NCBI GenBank assembly: GCA_045114235.1
Contig: JBGUKB010000082.1
Coordinates: forward strand, 1-13,176
Source of the DNA: UBA1732 sp045114235
Lineage (GTDB): Bacteria; Verrucomicrobiota; Lentisphaeria; Victivallales; UBA1829
DNA length: 13,176 nt
Direction: 5' to 3'
Below the pieces are notes generated by a model. It made no database searches and was not told the DNA's origin. It worked only from the letters and a program-made list of their open reading frames with translations. Position 1 is the stretch's first letter. Every line of letters starts with the position of its first letter. The position numbers and the translations under genes are program-made. Of the stretch, positions 5,857-12,236 are shown piece by piece.

Positions 5857-7325
5857 GATGCGCCGGGGTCCGTGCCGCCGTGCCGCGCAGAGATCTGTTT
5901 GCGGAGTCTGCGCGCGTTCAGAGTCTGGTAGAAGAGCGGGACGAGGAGCTTCAGGAGGGCGGCGGCAGGCACGGCGAGGATCATGCCGGAGATGCCCGCG
6001 ACGACCGCGCCGAGCAGCACCACGATGATCGTCTCCACGAGCGTCAGGCCGATCGCCTCGCCGACCAGCACGGGATACAGCAGGAGCTGTTCCAGGATCA
6101 CGTGGATCAGCAGGTACGCCAGCGAGATGCCGATGATGGGCATCACGATGCCTTCCTGCGCGAAGATGACGGCCACGATGACGGACAGGATGGCCGCCAG
6201 CACGGGGCCGAGGAACGGCAGCAGGATCGTGGAGCCCGCGATGAGCGAGAGAATGGGCCAGAACGGGACGTTGAACGGGATGAAGATCAGCGCGTACAGG
6301 ATGGTCTCCAGCACAATGATCCAGAAATAGCCGACCAGCCACGCCCGGAACATCTTGTAGATGTGGTTGATGATGTGCGCGGCGCCGGTGCGTTCGTGTT
6401 CGGAAGCGTCCGGGAGCCAGCCGCTTTCGTAGATGCTGCTCACCGCCCATTCGCCGAGGTTCTGCCCGAAATCCTCGCGTCCGGCGGCAAAGACCGCCAT
6501 CCTGAGCAGGAAATAGTAGTAGAAGAACAGGAACATGACGAGGTCGAACGCGAACGTGCCGACCCACGCCGTGATATGGAACGCGTTTTTCACGATCTCG
6601 TTGCCCGCCCGGAACGTGTACTTCGCGAGGTCGGCGTTATGCTGCTCCATCGCCTCGGAGAACCGGTTGCGCAGGCGTTCGCGGACGTTCATGCCGGCAT
6701 TTTCCTCCGTGGGGGGATCGAGGCGGTCCAGCAGTTCGCCGACCTTCTGCTCCAGTTTTTCGACCACATGGTTGTTCTGCGCCCACTGGGACACGGAATC
6801 GCCGGACACGGCGGCGAACGGGCGAAGGAAGTGAACGGCCGCCCAGGCGAGCAGGACGGTCACGATCACGACCAGGATGACCGTCATGGCGGAGGCATGC
6901 GTCGCGATGCGGCGGTTTTCCGCCTCGGAGAGCCCGTTAGACTGTTCCTGTTCCAGCGGACAATCCGCCTCGGCCGCGCGCGGTTCGTCGCCGAAACGGC
7001 GCGTGATGCGTTTGCGGAAGGCGGCGAACGGGGCGTTGAGCCTCACGCAGAAATCATGCAGACCGCGCATGAACTTCGTCGCGAAAAAGCGGCGCTCGAG
7101 GAACTGTTCGAAATGGAACGACAGGACGGCGGCAAGAATGCCGAAGAACAGCGACTTGATGAAAACTGCGGCCAGAATGAACAGGACGAGGATCACGAAG
7201 ACCGGGATGAACCCGTGCGCGGGCGCAACGAACGTATCCGCCTTCGGGCGGAGGAGGAACTTACGCGCTACGGCTGAGGTCGGTTCCGCGGAGCGGACCC
7301 CGGTCCTGTCCTGTTCGGCGTCCAT
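5853..7325 (-). CDS. AI-2E/PerM-family membrane transporter
   Basis: The 490-residue integral membrane protein belongs to the AI-2E transporter (PerM, UPF0118) family; members export small molecules or, in some cases, exchange ions, and the substrate here is unknown. Hydrophobic segments lie near 38-57, 58-76, 147-167, 250-278, 325-350, 354-385, 388-415 and 425-465. Family hallmarks are LLPFLGPVLAAI (368-379), EQLLLYPVLVGEAIGL and the C-terminal GISGMILAVPAAALLKLL. It is longer than the usual 340-380 residues because of a leader of about 35 residues and a charged insert (about 77-146) between TM2 and TM3. The ATG at 7325 has GGAG about 9 nt upstream, which overlaps the purM stop; the intergenic gap is 6 nt. 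It overlaps the next gene by 4 nt. Confidence 0.88.
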   Translation of the reverse strand: MDAEQDRTGVRSAEPTSAVARKFLLRPKADTFVAPAHGFIPVFVILVLFILAAVFIKSLFFGILAAVLSFHFEQFLERRFFATKFMRGLHDFCVRLNAPFAAFRKRITRRFGDEPRAAEADCPLEQEQSNGLSEAENRRIATHASAMTVILVVIVTVLLAWAAVHFLRPFAAVSGDSVSQWAQNNHVVEKLEQKVGELLDRLDPPTEENAGMNVRERLRNRFSEAMEQHNADLAKYTFRAGNEIVKNAFHITAWVGTFAFDLVMFLFFYYYFLLRMAVFAAGREDFGQNLGEWAVSSIYESGWLPDASEHERTGAAHIINHIYKMFRAWLVGYFWIIVLETILYALIFIPFNVPFWPILSLIAGSTILLPFLGPVLAAILSVIVAVIFAQEGIVMPIIGISLAYLLIHVILEQLLLYPVLVGEAIGLTLVETIIVVLLGAVVAGISGMILAVPAAALLKLLVPLFYQTLNARRLRKQISARHGGTDPGAS

Positions 7326-7331
7326 GCGCTG

Positions 7332-8375
7332 TTACTCCGTGACGATGGACTTGCCGGAACCTTCCGCGACCTCGCCGACGACGAACGCGCGGATCCCGGC
7401 GGATTCGGCGGCGGCCATGGCGGCCTTCGCGGCTTCGGGACGGACGAACCAGACCATGCCGACGCCCATGTTGAACACGCGGTAGGCTTCCTGCACGGGG
7501 AGGCTGCCGATCTTGACCATGAGGTCGAAGATGGCGGGCCGGAACGGGATCTTCGCGGTGTGGAAGACGGCGTCGACGGTCTTCGGCAGGATGCGCGGGA
7601 CGTTGTCGATGAGGCCGCCGCCGGTGATGTGGGCGATGCCGTTGATCGTGACGCCCGCGGCCTTGGCGGCCTTGATGGCGGGGAGATAGCAGACGTGGGG
7701 CTTCAGGAGGGTTTCGCCGACGGATTCGCCGCCGAGCTCGGCCGGGGTGGATTTCACGGTGTATCCAGCGGCCTCGAAGAGCAGTTTGCGCGCGAGGCTG
7801 AAGCCGTTGGTGTGGAGACCGTTGGACGCGAGGCCGATCGCGACGTCGCCGGGGGCGATGTTTTCGCCGGTGATGATCTCGCTCTTCTCTACGATACCGG
7901 TGATGATGCCGACCAGGTCGAAGTCGTTGCCGTACATGCCGGGCATTTCGGCGGTCTCGCCGCCGAGGACGGCGCAGTTCGCGGCGCGGCAGGCGTCGGC
8001 GATACCGCCGAGGACGTCCTCATAGAGCGGGCTGCGGAGCTTGCCGATGCCGATGTAGTCGAGGAAATAGATGGGCTCCGCGCCCTGCACGGCGATGTCG
8101 TTGATGCAGTGGTTCACGATGTCGAAGCCGACCGTGTCGTATTTCTGCATTTCCGCGGCGACCATGAGCTTGGTGCCGACGCCGTCGATGCTGGCGACGA
8201 GGACGGGTTCGCGGTAGCCCGGGAAACCGGCCTGGAAGAGTCCGCCGAAACCGCCGATGGGAGCGAGCATTTCGGGACGGCGTGCGGCGGCGAGACGGGG
8301 CTTGACGCGGCCGAGGAGTTCAGTTGCGAGGTCGATGTCGACGCCGGCTTCTTTGTAGGAGGAAGGAGTTTGCAT
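7332..8375 (-). CDS. purM: Phosphoribosylformylglycinamidine cyclo-ligase (AIR synthetase)
   Basis: The 347-residue cytoplasmic enzyme closes the imidazole ring of FGAM with ATP to give AIR, the fifth step of purine synthesis. It has normal family length. Motifs in order are SYKEAGVDID (6-15), SIDGVGTKL, DIVNHCINDIAVQGAEP, the ATP-binding GGETAEMPGMYG, ASNGLHTNGFSLARKL, HITGGGLIDNVPR and FNMGVGMVW. SYKEAGVDID is the usual N-terminus, so the ATG at 8375 is right even though no Shine-Dalgarno sequence is visible before it (the upstream bases are CACCCCTGCCGC). It follows rph by 33 nt, so translation may depend on coupling or on an unstructured leader. No other pur gene is in the window. Confidence 0.97.
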   Translation of the reverse strand: MQTPSSYKEAGVDIDLATELLGRVKPRLAAARRPEMLAPIGGFGGLFQAGFPGYREPVLVASIDGVGTKLMVAAEMQKYDTVGFDIVNHCINDIAVQGAEPIYFLDYIGIGKLRSPLYEDVLGGIADACRAANCAVLGGETAEMPGMYGNDFDLVGIITGIVEKSEIITGENIAPGDVAIGLASNGLHTNGFSLARKLLFEAAGYTVKSTPAELGGESVGETLLKPHVCYLPAIKAAKAAGVTINGIAHITGGGLIDNVPRILPKTVDAVFHTAKIPFRPAIFDLMVKIGSLPVQEAYRVFNMGVGMVWFVRPEAAKAAMAAAESAGIRAFVVGEVAEGSGKSIVTE

Positions 8376-8408
8376 GCGGCAGGGGTGCTTTCGTGTTGTA
8401 TGATGAAC

Positions 8409-9212
8409 TTATTTGAGTTTGATGTTGGAGAATGCGGCTCCGAGGCTGCCGAAGGGTTCGTGGCTCTGCGGGAGCGGATAGGCGGAGAGGATCTTGTTCT
8501 GCGCCTCGAAAACGGGGACGAGACCGGTCTGCGCCAGCTCAAGGATCCTGTCGAGCTGTTCGCGGTCGAACGGGACTTCCTCTGCGGTGCCCTGAAGCTC
8601 GATGAACTTGCCGGATTCGGTCATGACGACGTTGAAATCGACGTCTGCGCCGGAATCCTCCTCGTAGCAGAGGTCGAGCAGCGGCACGCCGCCGCGGATG
8701 CCGACGCTGATCGCGCCGACGTTCTCGCGCATGGGAAACCGCTGTATCTTTTTCTCGGCGAGGAGCTTGCGGAACGCGATCTGGAGCACGACGCTCGCGC
8801 CGCAGATGGAGGCGCAGCGGGTGCCGCCGTCCGCGTCGATCACGTCGCAGTCGATGTACAGCGTGTTCTGGCCGAGCGCCTGCAGGTCGATGACCGAACG
8901 GAAGGAACGCCCGATGAGGCGCTGGATCTCCATGGTGCGGCCGGACTGCTTGCCGCGCGAGGCTTCGCGCGCGACGCGCGTATTGCCCGCGCCGGGGATC
9001 ATGCCGTATTCGCTGGTGACCCAGCCGCCGGAGACGTTCTGCTGGCGCATCCATCCGGGGACGCCCTGTTCGAACGAGGCGGAACAGATGACCTTGGTGC
9101 CGCCGACTTCGATGAGCGCGGAGGCAATCGGGTGGGCGAGGTAATCGGGGGTGATGCGGAATTTGCGCGGCTGGGACGGCGCGCGGCCGTCAATGCGTTT
9201 GGTACTGTTCAT
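8409..9212 (-). CDS. rph: Ribonuclease PH
   Basis: The phosphorolytic 3'-5' exoribonuclease trims tRNA and other small stable RNA 3' ends, acting as a hexameric ring. I start at the ATG at 9212 (267 residues), where MNSTKRIDGR aligns with the normal N-terminus; GTG at 9227 and ATG at 9221 are in-frame alternatives adding five or three residues. GRTMEIQRL (91-99) and DADGGTR (126-132) carry the phosphate-binding arginines, and EEDSGADVDFNVVMTESG holds the metal-binding acidic residues. IELQGTAEEVPF is another family signature. The C-terminal tail past the core (SHEPFGSLGAAFSNIKLK) is a modest extension. The gene starts about 20 nt after the U-tract of the SRP RNA terminator, so it needs read-through or an unseen promoter. 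Confidence 0.96.
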   Translation of the reverse strand: MNSTKRIDGRAPSQPRKFRITPDYLAHPIASALIEVGGTKVICSASFEQGVPGWMRQQNVSGGWVTSEYGMIPGAGNTRVAREASRGKQSGRTMEIQRLIGRSFRSVIDLQALGQNTLYIDCDVIDADGGTRCASICGASVVLQIAFRKLLAEKKIQRFPMRENVGAISVGIRGGVPLLDLCYEEDSGADVDFNVVMTESGKFIELQGTAEEVPFDREQLDRILELAQTGLVPVFEAQNKILSAYPLPQSHEPFGSLGAAFSNIKLK

Positions 9213-9232
9213 GGGATCCATTTCCACGGTTC

Positions 9233-9242
9233 AAAAGAAAAA
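9233..9242 (-). terminator. U-tract of the SRP RNA's intrinsic terminator
   Basis: On the minus strand, TTTTTCTTTT follows immediately after the GC-rich closing helix of the SRP RNA (GGGCGGCGG at 9251-9243). The RNA's own terminal stem therefore probably serves as the terminator hairpin. Confidence 0.6.
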
Positions 9243-9352
9243 CCGCCGCCCGACAGATGGCCTACGCGCAAGGTCTTAACGCTTAGAGCTGCTTTGTTCC
9301 CAACCTGACTCGGTTCACGCAATTCCATCGCACAGGGTCCGGCGGACGACGG
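9243..9352 (-). ncRNA. ffs: Signal recognition particle RNA, small bacterial (4.5S) type
   Basis: The RNA binds Ffh and FtsY for co-translational targeting to the inner membrane. The domain IV core is exact: CAGG, UUG, GGAA, CAA, AGCAG (9307-9289 on the minus strand). That is the GGAA tetraloop on a 3-bp stem, flanked by the CAGG and AGCAG sides of the symmetric loop. GAG/CUC closes the next helix. Further out, CCUGUGCG pairs with CGCGUAGG over 8 bp, and CCGUCGUCCG (9352-9343) pairs with CGGGCGGCGG (9252-9243) as a 10-bp end helix with two G-U. The rod is about 110 nt with no Alu domain. The UUG/CAA tetraloop stem replaces the commoner UCC/GGA by compensatory change. It lies between accD and rph on the same strand. 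End positions come from the helix ends and are approximate. Confidence 0.88.
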
Positions 9353-9356
9353 CAAA

Positions 9357-10307
9357 TTATGCTGGTTTCTGTTTGCGGGAAGATTTTCCCGCCTTATTTA
9401 CTTTACACCGTTTTGAGAAATATTCAAGGCAAAGAGTGAGTTCCGCGCGCAAATTTTTCCGTTCGACGATCCGGTCGACGAAGCCCTTCTGAAGCAGGAA
9501 CTCCGAGGTCTGGAATCCGTCCGGGAGCTGTGCCTGCGTGGTCGCCTCGATCACGCGGCGGCCCGCGAAGCCGACCATAGCGCCCGGTTCGGCGAGGATC
9601 AGATCGCCGAGCGAAGCGAAACTGGCGGTGACGCCCGCGGTGGTCGGATGGGTCAGGATCACGATGTACGGCAGTCCGGCCTCCTTGTGGCGGTAGAGCG
9701 CGCCGCTGGTCTTCGCCATCTGCATGAGGCTGATGAGCCCCTCGTACATGCGCGCGCCGCCGCTGGCGGTGACGATCGCGAGAGGGAGGCGCTTCGCGGT
9801 GGCGGTCTCGATCGCACGGGTGATCTTCTCGCCGACGACCGCGCCCATGCTGGCTCCGAGGAACCGGAAGTCCATGACGGCGAGGACGTACGGGATGAAG
9901 TTGATGGCGGTGACGCCGGAGATCACGGCGTCGCGGAGGCCGGTCTTCTCGTGGTTGGCGCGGAGCTTGTCCACATAGGGGGACACGCCTTCGAATTTGA
10001 GCGTGTCGACGGATTCAAGCTTCGAGTCGAGCTCCTGAAAACTGCCGAGGTCGGTCAGCAGGTCGATGCGCTCCAGCGCGGTCATCGGATAATGGTAGCC
10101 GCACTTCGGGCAGACCTCGAGGTTTTCCTCCTTGCGGCTGGAGAAGATCAGTTCGTTGCAGTTCTTGCATTTTTCCCAAAGCCCCTGCGGGATGTCCTTG
10201 CGTTTCGCAACCTCGTTCTGTCTCAGGATGCCGTGATGCGAGATAACGCTGGCGGGGACCGCGGGGGTCATCGGCAGAGGTTTGATCTTTTTGGTAAATG
10301 CAGCCAT
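9357..10307 (-). CDS. accD: Acetyl-CoA carboxylase carboxyltransferase subunit beta
   Basis: The 316-residue protein, with AccA, transfers the carboxyl group from carboxybiotin-BCCP to acetyl-CoA, making malonyl-CoA for fatty acid synthesis. A zinc ribbon (C47xxC50, C66xxC69) is followed by the crotonase-like carboxyltransferase domain: SPYVDKL, GASMGAVVGEKI, TASGGARMYEGLISLMQMAKTS, THPTTAGVTASFASLGD and GFAGRRVIEAT. The ATG at 10307 has AAGGTG 5 nt upstream. The last 20 or so residues are lysine-rich and encoded by AT-richer DNA that also contains a 7-bp inverted repeat (9375-9392) and a candidate ffs promoter. It follows comF by 42 nt. A strong promoter-like element inside comF may supply accD independently. 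Confidence 0.97.
   Translation of the reverse strand: MAAFTKKIKPLPMTPAVPASVISHHGILRQNEVAKRKDIPQGLWEKCKNCNELIFSSRKEENLEVCPKCGYHYPMTALERIDLLTDLGSFQELDSKLESVDTLKFEGVSPYVDKLRANHEKTGLRDAVISGVTAINFIPYVLAVMDFRFLGASMGAVVGEKITRAIETATAKRLPLAIVTASGGARMYEGLISLMQMAKTSGALYRHKEAGLPYIVILTHPTTAGVTASFASLGDLILAEPGAMVGFAGRRVIEATTQAQLPDGFQTSEFLLQKGFVDRIVERKNLRAELTLCLEYFSKRCKVNKAGKSSRKQKPA
9375..9427 (-). promoter_or_regulatory. Candidate ffs promoter and hairpin inside the 3' end of accD
   Basis: On the minus strand, TTGAAT (9427-9422), a 16-nt spacer and TAAAGT (9405-9400) would start transcription near 9393, about 40 nt before the SRP RNA. The new transcript would begin with a perfect 7-bp hairpin GCGGGAA/TTCCCGC with a 4-nt loop (9392-9375), possibly a processing signal. 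The -10 is only 4 of 6. A lone CATAAT overlapping the accD stop is an alternative -10 but lacks a -35. Confidence 0.35.
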
Positions 10308-10349
10308 GGCAGCACCTTATGATTGGGTTGATTCCGGCTTGTTCTATCG

Positions 10350-11069
10350 TCAACGGCGGGCGGCCGAAACCGCGAAGACCTTGGCCGCGCCCGCGTCAAG
10401 CAGGACGGACGCCGCAGTCGCAAGCGTGGTACCCGTCGTCAAAACATCGTCTACAATTAATATAGCACGCTTTTCGCATTTTGTCGAATCCGTCGGCAAA
10501 AAAGCGCCCGTTAAATTCTGAATTCTTTCCTTGCGGCTCAGGCGCGCCTGCTGCCGGGTGCGTTTGACACGGCGGAGCGCCCGGACCACCGGGACGCCGA
10601 GTTCCGCGGAGATGCCCTGGCAGATGAGGTCCGCCTGATTGAAGCCGCGCTGGACGAAGCGCGTCCAGTGAAGCGGCACGGGGACGATCATGTCGACGGG
10701 GCACGGCAGTTCGCGCTTGAGTTTGGTCCCGAGCAGACGCCCGAGCGAACGCGCGAACTCCGGACGGTTGCGGTATTTCAGCATCATGACCGCCAGACGC
10801 GCGTTTCCCTCCATGTGGAAGAGCGAGAACGCCTGACTCCACGGACGCGACGGCTGGTGCAGGCATTTCGGGCAGACGTCCAGGATGCCGTCCATCGGAC
10901 CGCCGCAGCCCGGACAGTACGGAGGCGCAATGAAGGGAAGCGACTCCAGGCACTCCGCGCAGAACATCCCCGGCGTGCCGTCGAACGGCGGCTTGCCGCA
11001 GACGGGACAGCGGAACGGCGCGACCGCGGAGAGACACGGGATGAGCACGGATTCGAGGCGGAACGGCAT
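10350..11069 (-). CDS. comF: ComF-family amidophosphoribosyltransferase-like protein
   Basis: The 239-residue cytoplasmic protein is of the ComF/GntX type, linked in competent bacteria to processing of imported single-stranded DNA. The N-terminus has four CxxC pairs (C21/C24, C37/C40, C52/C55, C66/C69), enough for two zinc sites. The phosphoribosyltransferase domain carries PVPLHWTRFVQRGFNQADLI (130-149) and the PRPP loop VDDVLTTGTT (206-215). The ATG at 11069 has GAGG 8 nt upstream and is 9 nt after the dprA stop. The codons for ILIVDDVLTT are conspicuously AT-rich compared with the rest and coincide with a promoter-like element. The dprA-comF pairing supports a role in natural transformation, but no uptake pilus genes are visible here. 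Confidence 0.9.
   Translation of the reverse strand: MPFRLESVLIPCLSAVAPFRCPVCGKPPFDGTPGMFCAECLESLPFIAPPYCPGCGGPMDGILDVCPKCLHQPSRPWSQAFSLFHMEGNARLAVMMLKYRNRPEFARSLGRLLGTKLKRELPCPVDMIVPVPLHWTRFVQRGFNQADLICQGISAELGVPVVRALRRVKRTRQQARLSRKERIQNLTGAFLPTDSTKCEKRAILIVDDVLTTGTTLATAASVLLDAGAAKVFAVSAARR
10459..10487 (-). promoter_or_regulatory. Internal promoter in comF, probably driving accD
   Basis: On the minus strand, TCGACA (10487-10482, 5 of 6), a 17-nt spacer and TATATT (10464-10459, 5 of 6) are accompanied by an extended -10 (TGC just before TATATT). The predicted start near 10452 gives a leader of about 145 nt before accD. This is the best promoter match in the long minus-strand run. It lies in coding sequence, so chance cannot be excluded. 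Confidence 0.5.
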
Positions 11070-11078
11070 GGCGCGGCC

Positions 11079-12236
11079 TCAGCGCTTTTTCGAGTAGGAA
11101 CCGTCCGGGTTCTTGCGGACGCGGTGCAGGATCTCCAGCCCGATCATGGCGGAGATCACCGTGGACGGCGGAAGGTTGGCAGACTCGGAAATCGTGTCGA
11201 CGTTCGCCGGACCTTTCGCAAGGACGTTCAGGATCGCGGTCTCCTCCTCGGAGAACATGGAATCGTCGATCGCGTCCGGTTCGTCCTGTGCGCCGCCGGC
11301 ATCGTCCGCGCCGAACGGGCTCACGGGCGTTTCGCGGAGCGCGGCAGGATGGAATCCGGGCAGGAAATCGAATTCGTCGAGGATGTCGTCGAAGTTCATG
11401 ACGAGCTTCGCGCCCTGTTTGATGAGCGTGTTGCAGCCCGCCGCAGACGGATTGTCCGCCTCGCCCGGCACGGCGAACACATGGCGGCCCTGTTCCAGCG
11501 CCTGCGCCGCGGTGATCAGCGAACCGCTGTTGACGCCCGCTTCGACCACCAGTGTGCCGCAGGAAAGCCCGGCGATGATGCGGTTTCGCATCGGGAACGT
11601 GTGGCGCGTGGGCGCCGTGGTCATGGGGAATTCGGAGATCACCGCCCCGCCGGTTCGGATGATGGCGCGTGCGAGGTCGAGATTCTCGACGGGATGGAGT
11701 TTGGCGAGGCCGCCGCCGAGCACGGCGACGGTTTTGCCGCCCGCGTCGACCGTGGCCTGATGCACGATGGTGTCGATGCCGATCGCGAGTCCGCTGACCG
11801 TGGTCCAGCCGCCGTACGCGGCGGATTCGGAAAGATGCCGCGCCATGCGTGCGCCGTAGTTGGAGGCGTTTCGCGTGCCGACGATGGAGATGGAGCGGAC
11901 GGCGAGGTCGGCGGGTAGGCTGCCGCGCATGTAGATGCAGAGCGGAGCATCGCGGAGTTCACGCAGTGCCGCCGGGTATTCGTCGTCGGTGCGGCACAGG
12001 ATGGTCACGCCGCCGTTCCGCGCGATCTCCAGCTCACGGTCGAGTTCGACGGAATCGCGCCAGCGGAGGATGCGTTCGGCAAGCTCGGAGCTGATGCCGC
12101 GGATACGGGAAAGCGAGGCGGCGTCCGACTCGAAGATGGCGGAAACGGAGCCGCAGAATTCGATCAGGGCATTGGCGCGGGAACCGCCGATGCCGCTCAG
12201 CATGTTCAGGATGATGCAGCCATCATGATCGTTCAC
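11079..12236 (-). CDS. dprA: DNA-processing protein DprA
   Basis: The 385-residue protein binds incoming single-stranded DNA and loads RecA during transformation. An N-terminal helical/HhH-like domain (about 10-60) precedes the Rossmann-like core: GTRNASNYG (120-128), SGLAIGID (148-155), VAVLGGGL (170-177), SEFP (201-204), FPMRNRIIAGLS (214-225) and the GSLITAAQAL region. A C-terminal winged-helix domain spans about 328-385, after an acidic linker (305-327). The usual SGLARGID arginine is replaced by isoleucine (I152). I start at GTG 12236, which has GGAGG 6 nt upstream and gives a normal N-terminus; the open frame continues to 12308, but that part overlaps aroB. The start lies inside aroB, giving a 14-nt overlap that suggests translational coupling. 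Confidence 0.95.
   Translation of the reverse strand: MNDHDGCIILNMLSGIGGSRANALIEFCGSVSAIFESDAASLSRIRGISSELAERILRWRDSVELDRELEIARNGGVTILCRTDDEYPAALRELRDAPLCIYMRGSLPADLAVRSISIVGTRNASNYGARMARHLSESAAYGGWTTVSGLAIGIDTIVHQATVDAGGKTVAVLGGGLAKLHPVENLDLARAIIRTGGAVISEFPMTTAPTRHTFPMRNRIIAGLSCGTLVVEAGVNSGSLITAAQALEQGRHVFAVPGEADNPSAAGCNTLIKQGAKLVMNFDDILDEFDFLPGFHPAALRETPVSPFGADDAGGAQDEPDAIDDSMFSEEETAILNVLAKGPANVDTISESANLPPSTVISAMIGLEILHRVRKNPDGSYSKKR

Noticed and set aside
5857..6567. Upstream extension of the zinc-cluster protein frame
   Set aside because: It lies wholly inside the permease gene in another frame on the same strand and is His/Arg-rich; the ATGA overlap at 5853-5856 gives a clean start.
5880..7277. 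465-codon plus-strand frame opposite the permease
   Set aside because: Extremely rich in His, Asp, Glu and Arg, as expected from reading hydrophobic codons in reverse; no family features.
7560..9308. 582-codon plus-strand frame across purM, rph and the SRP RNA
   Set aside because: Antisense shadow: it runs across two certain genes and an RNA gene and has repetitive Asp/Glu/Val/Gly composition without motifs.
10308..10349. TTGACG at the comF stop as the accD promoter
   Set aside because: No -10 hexamer lies at 15-19 nt spacing; the nearest CATAAG is about 26 nt away.
10668..11918. 416-codon plus-strand frame opposite comF and dprA
   Set aside because: Crosses the boundary of two well-supported genes and shows no motif.
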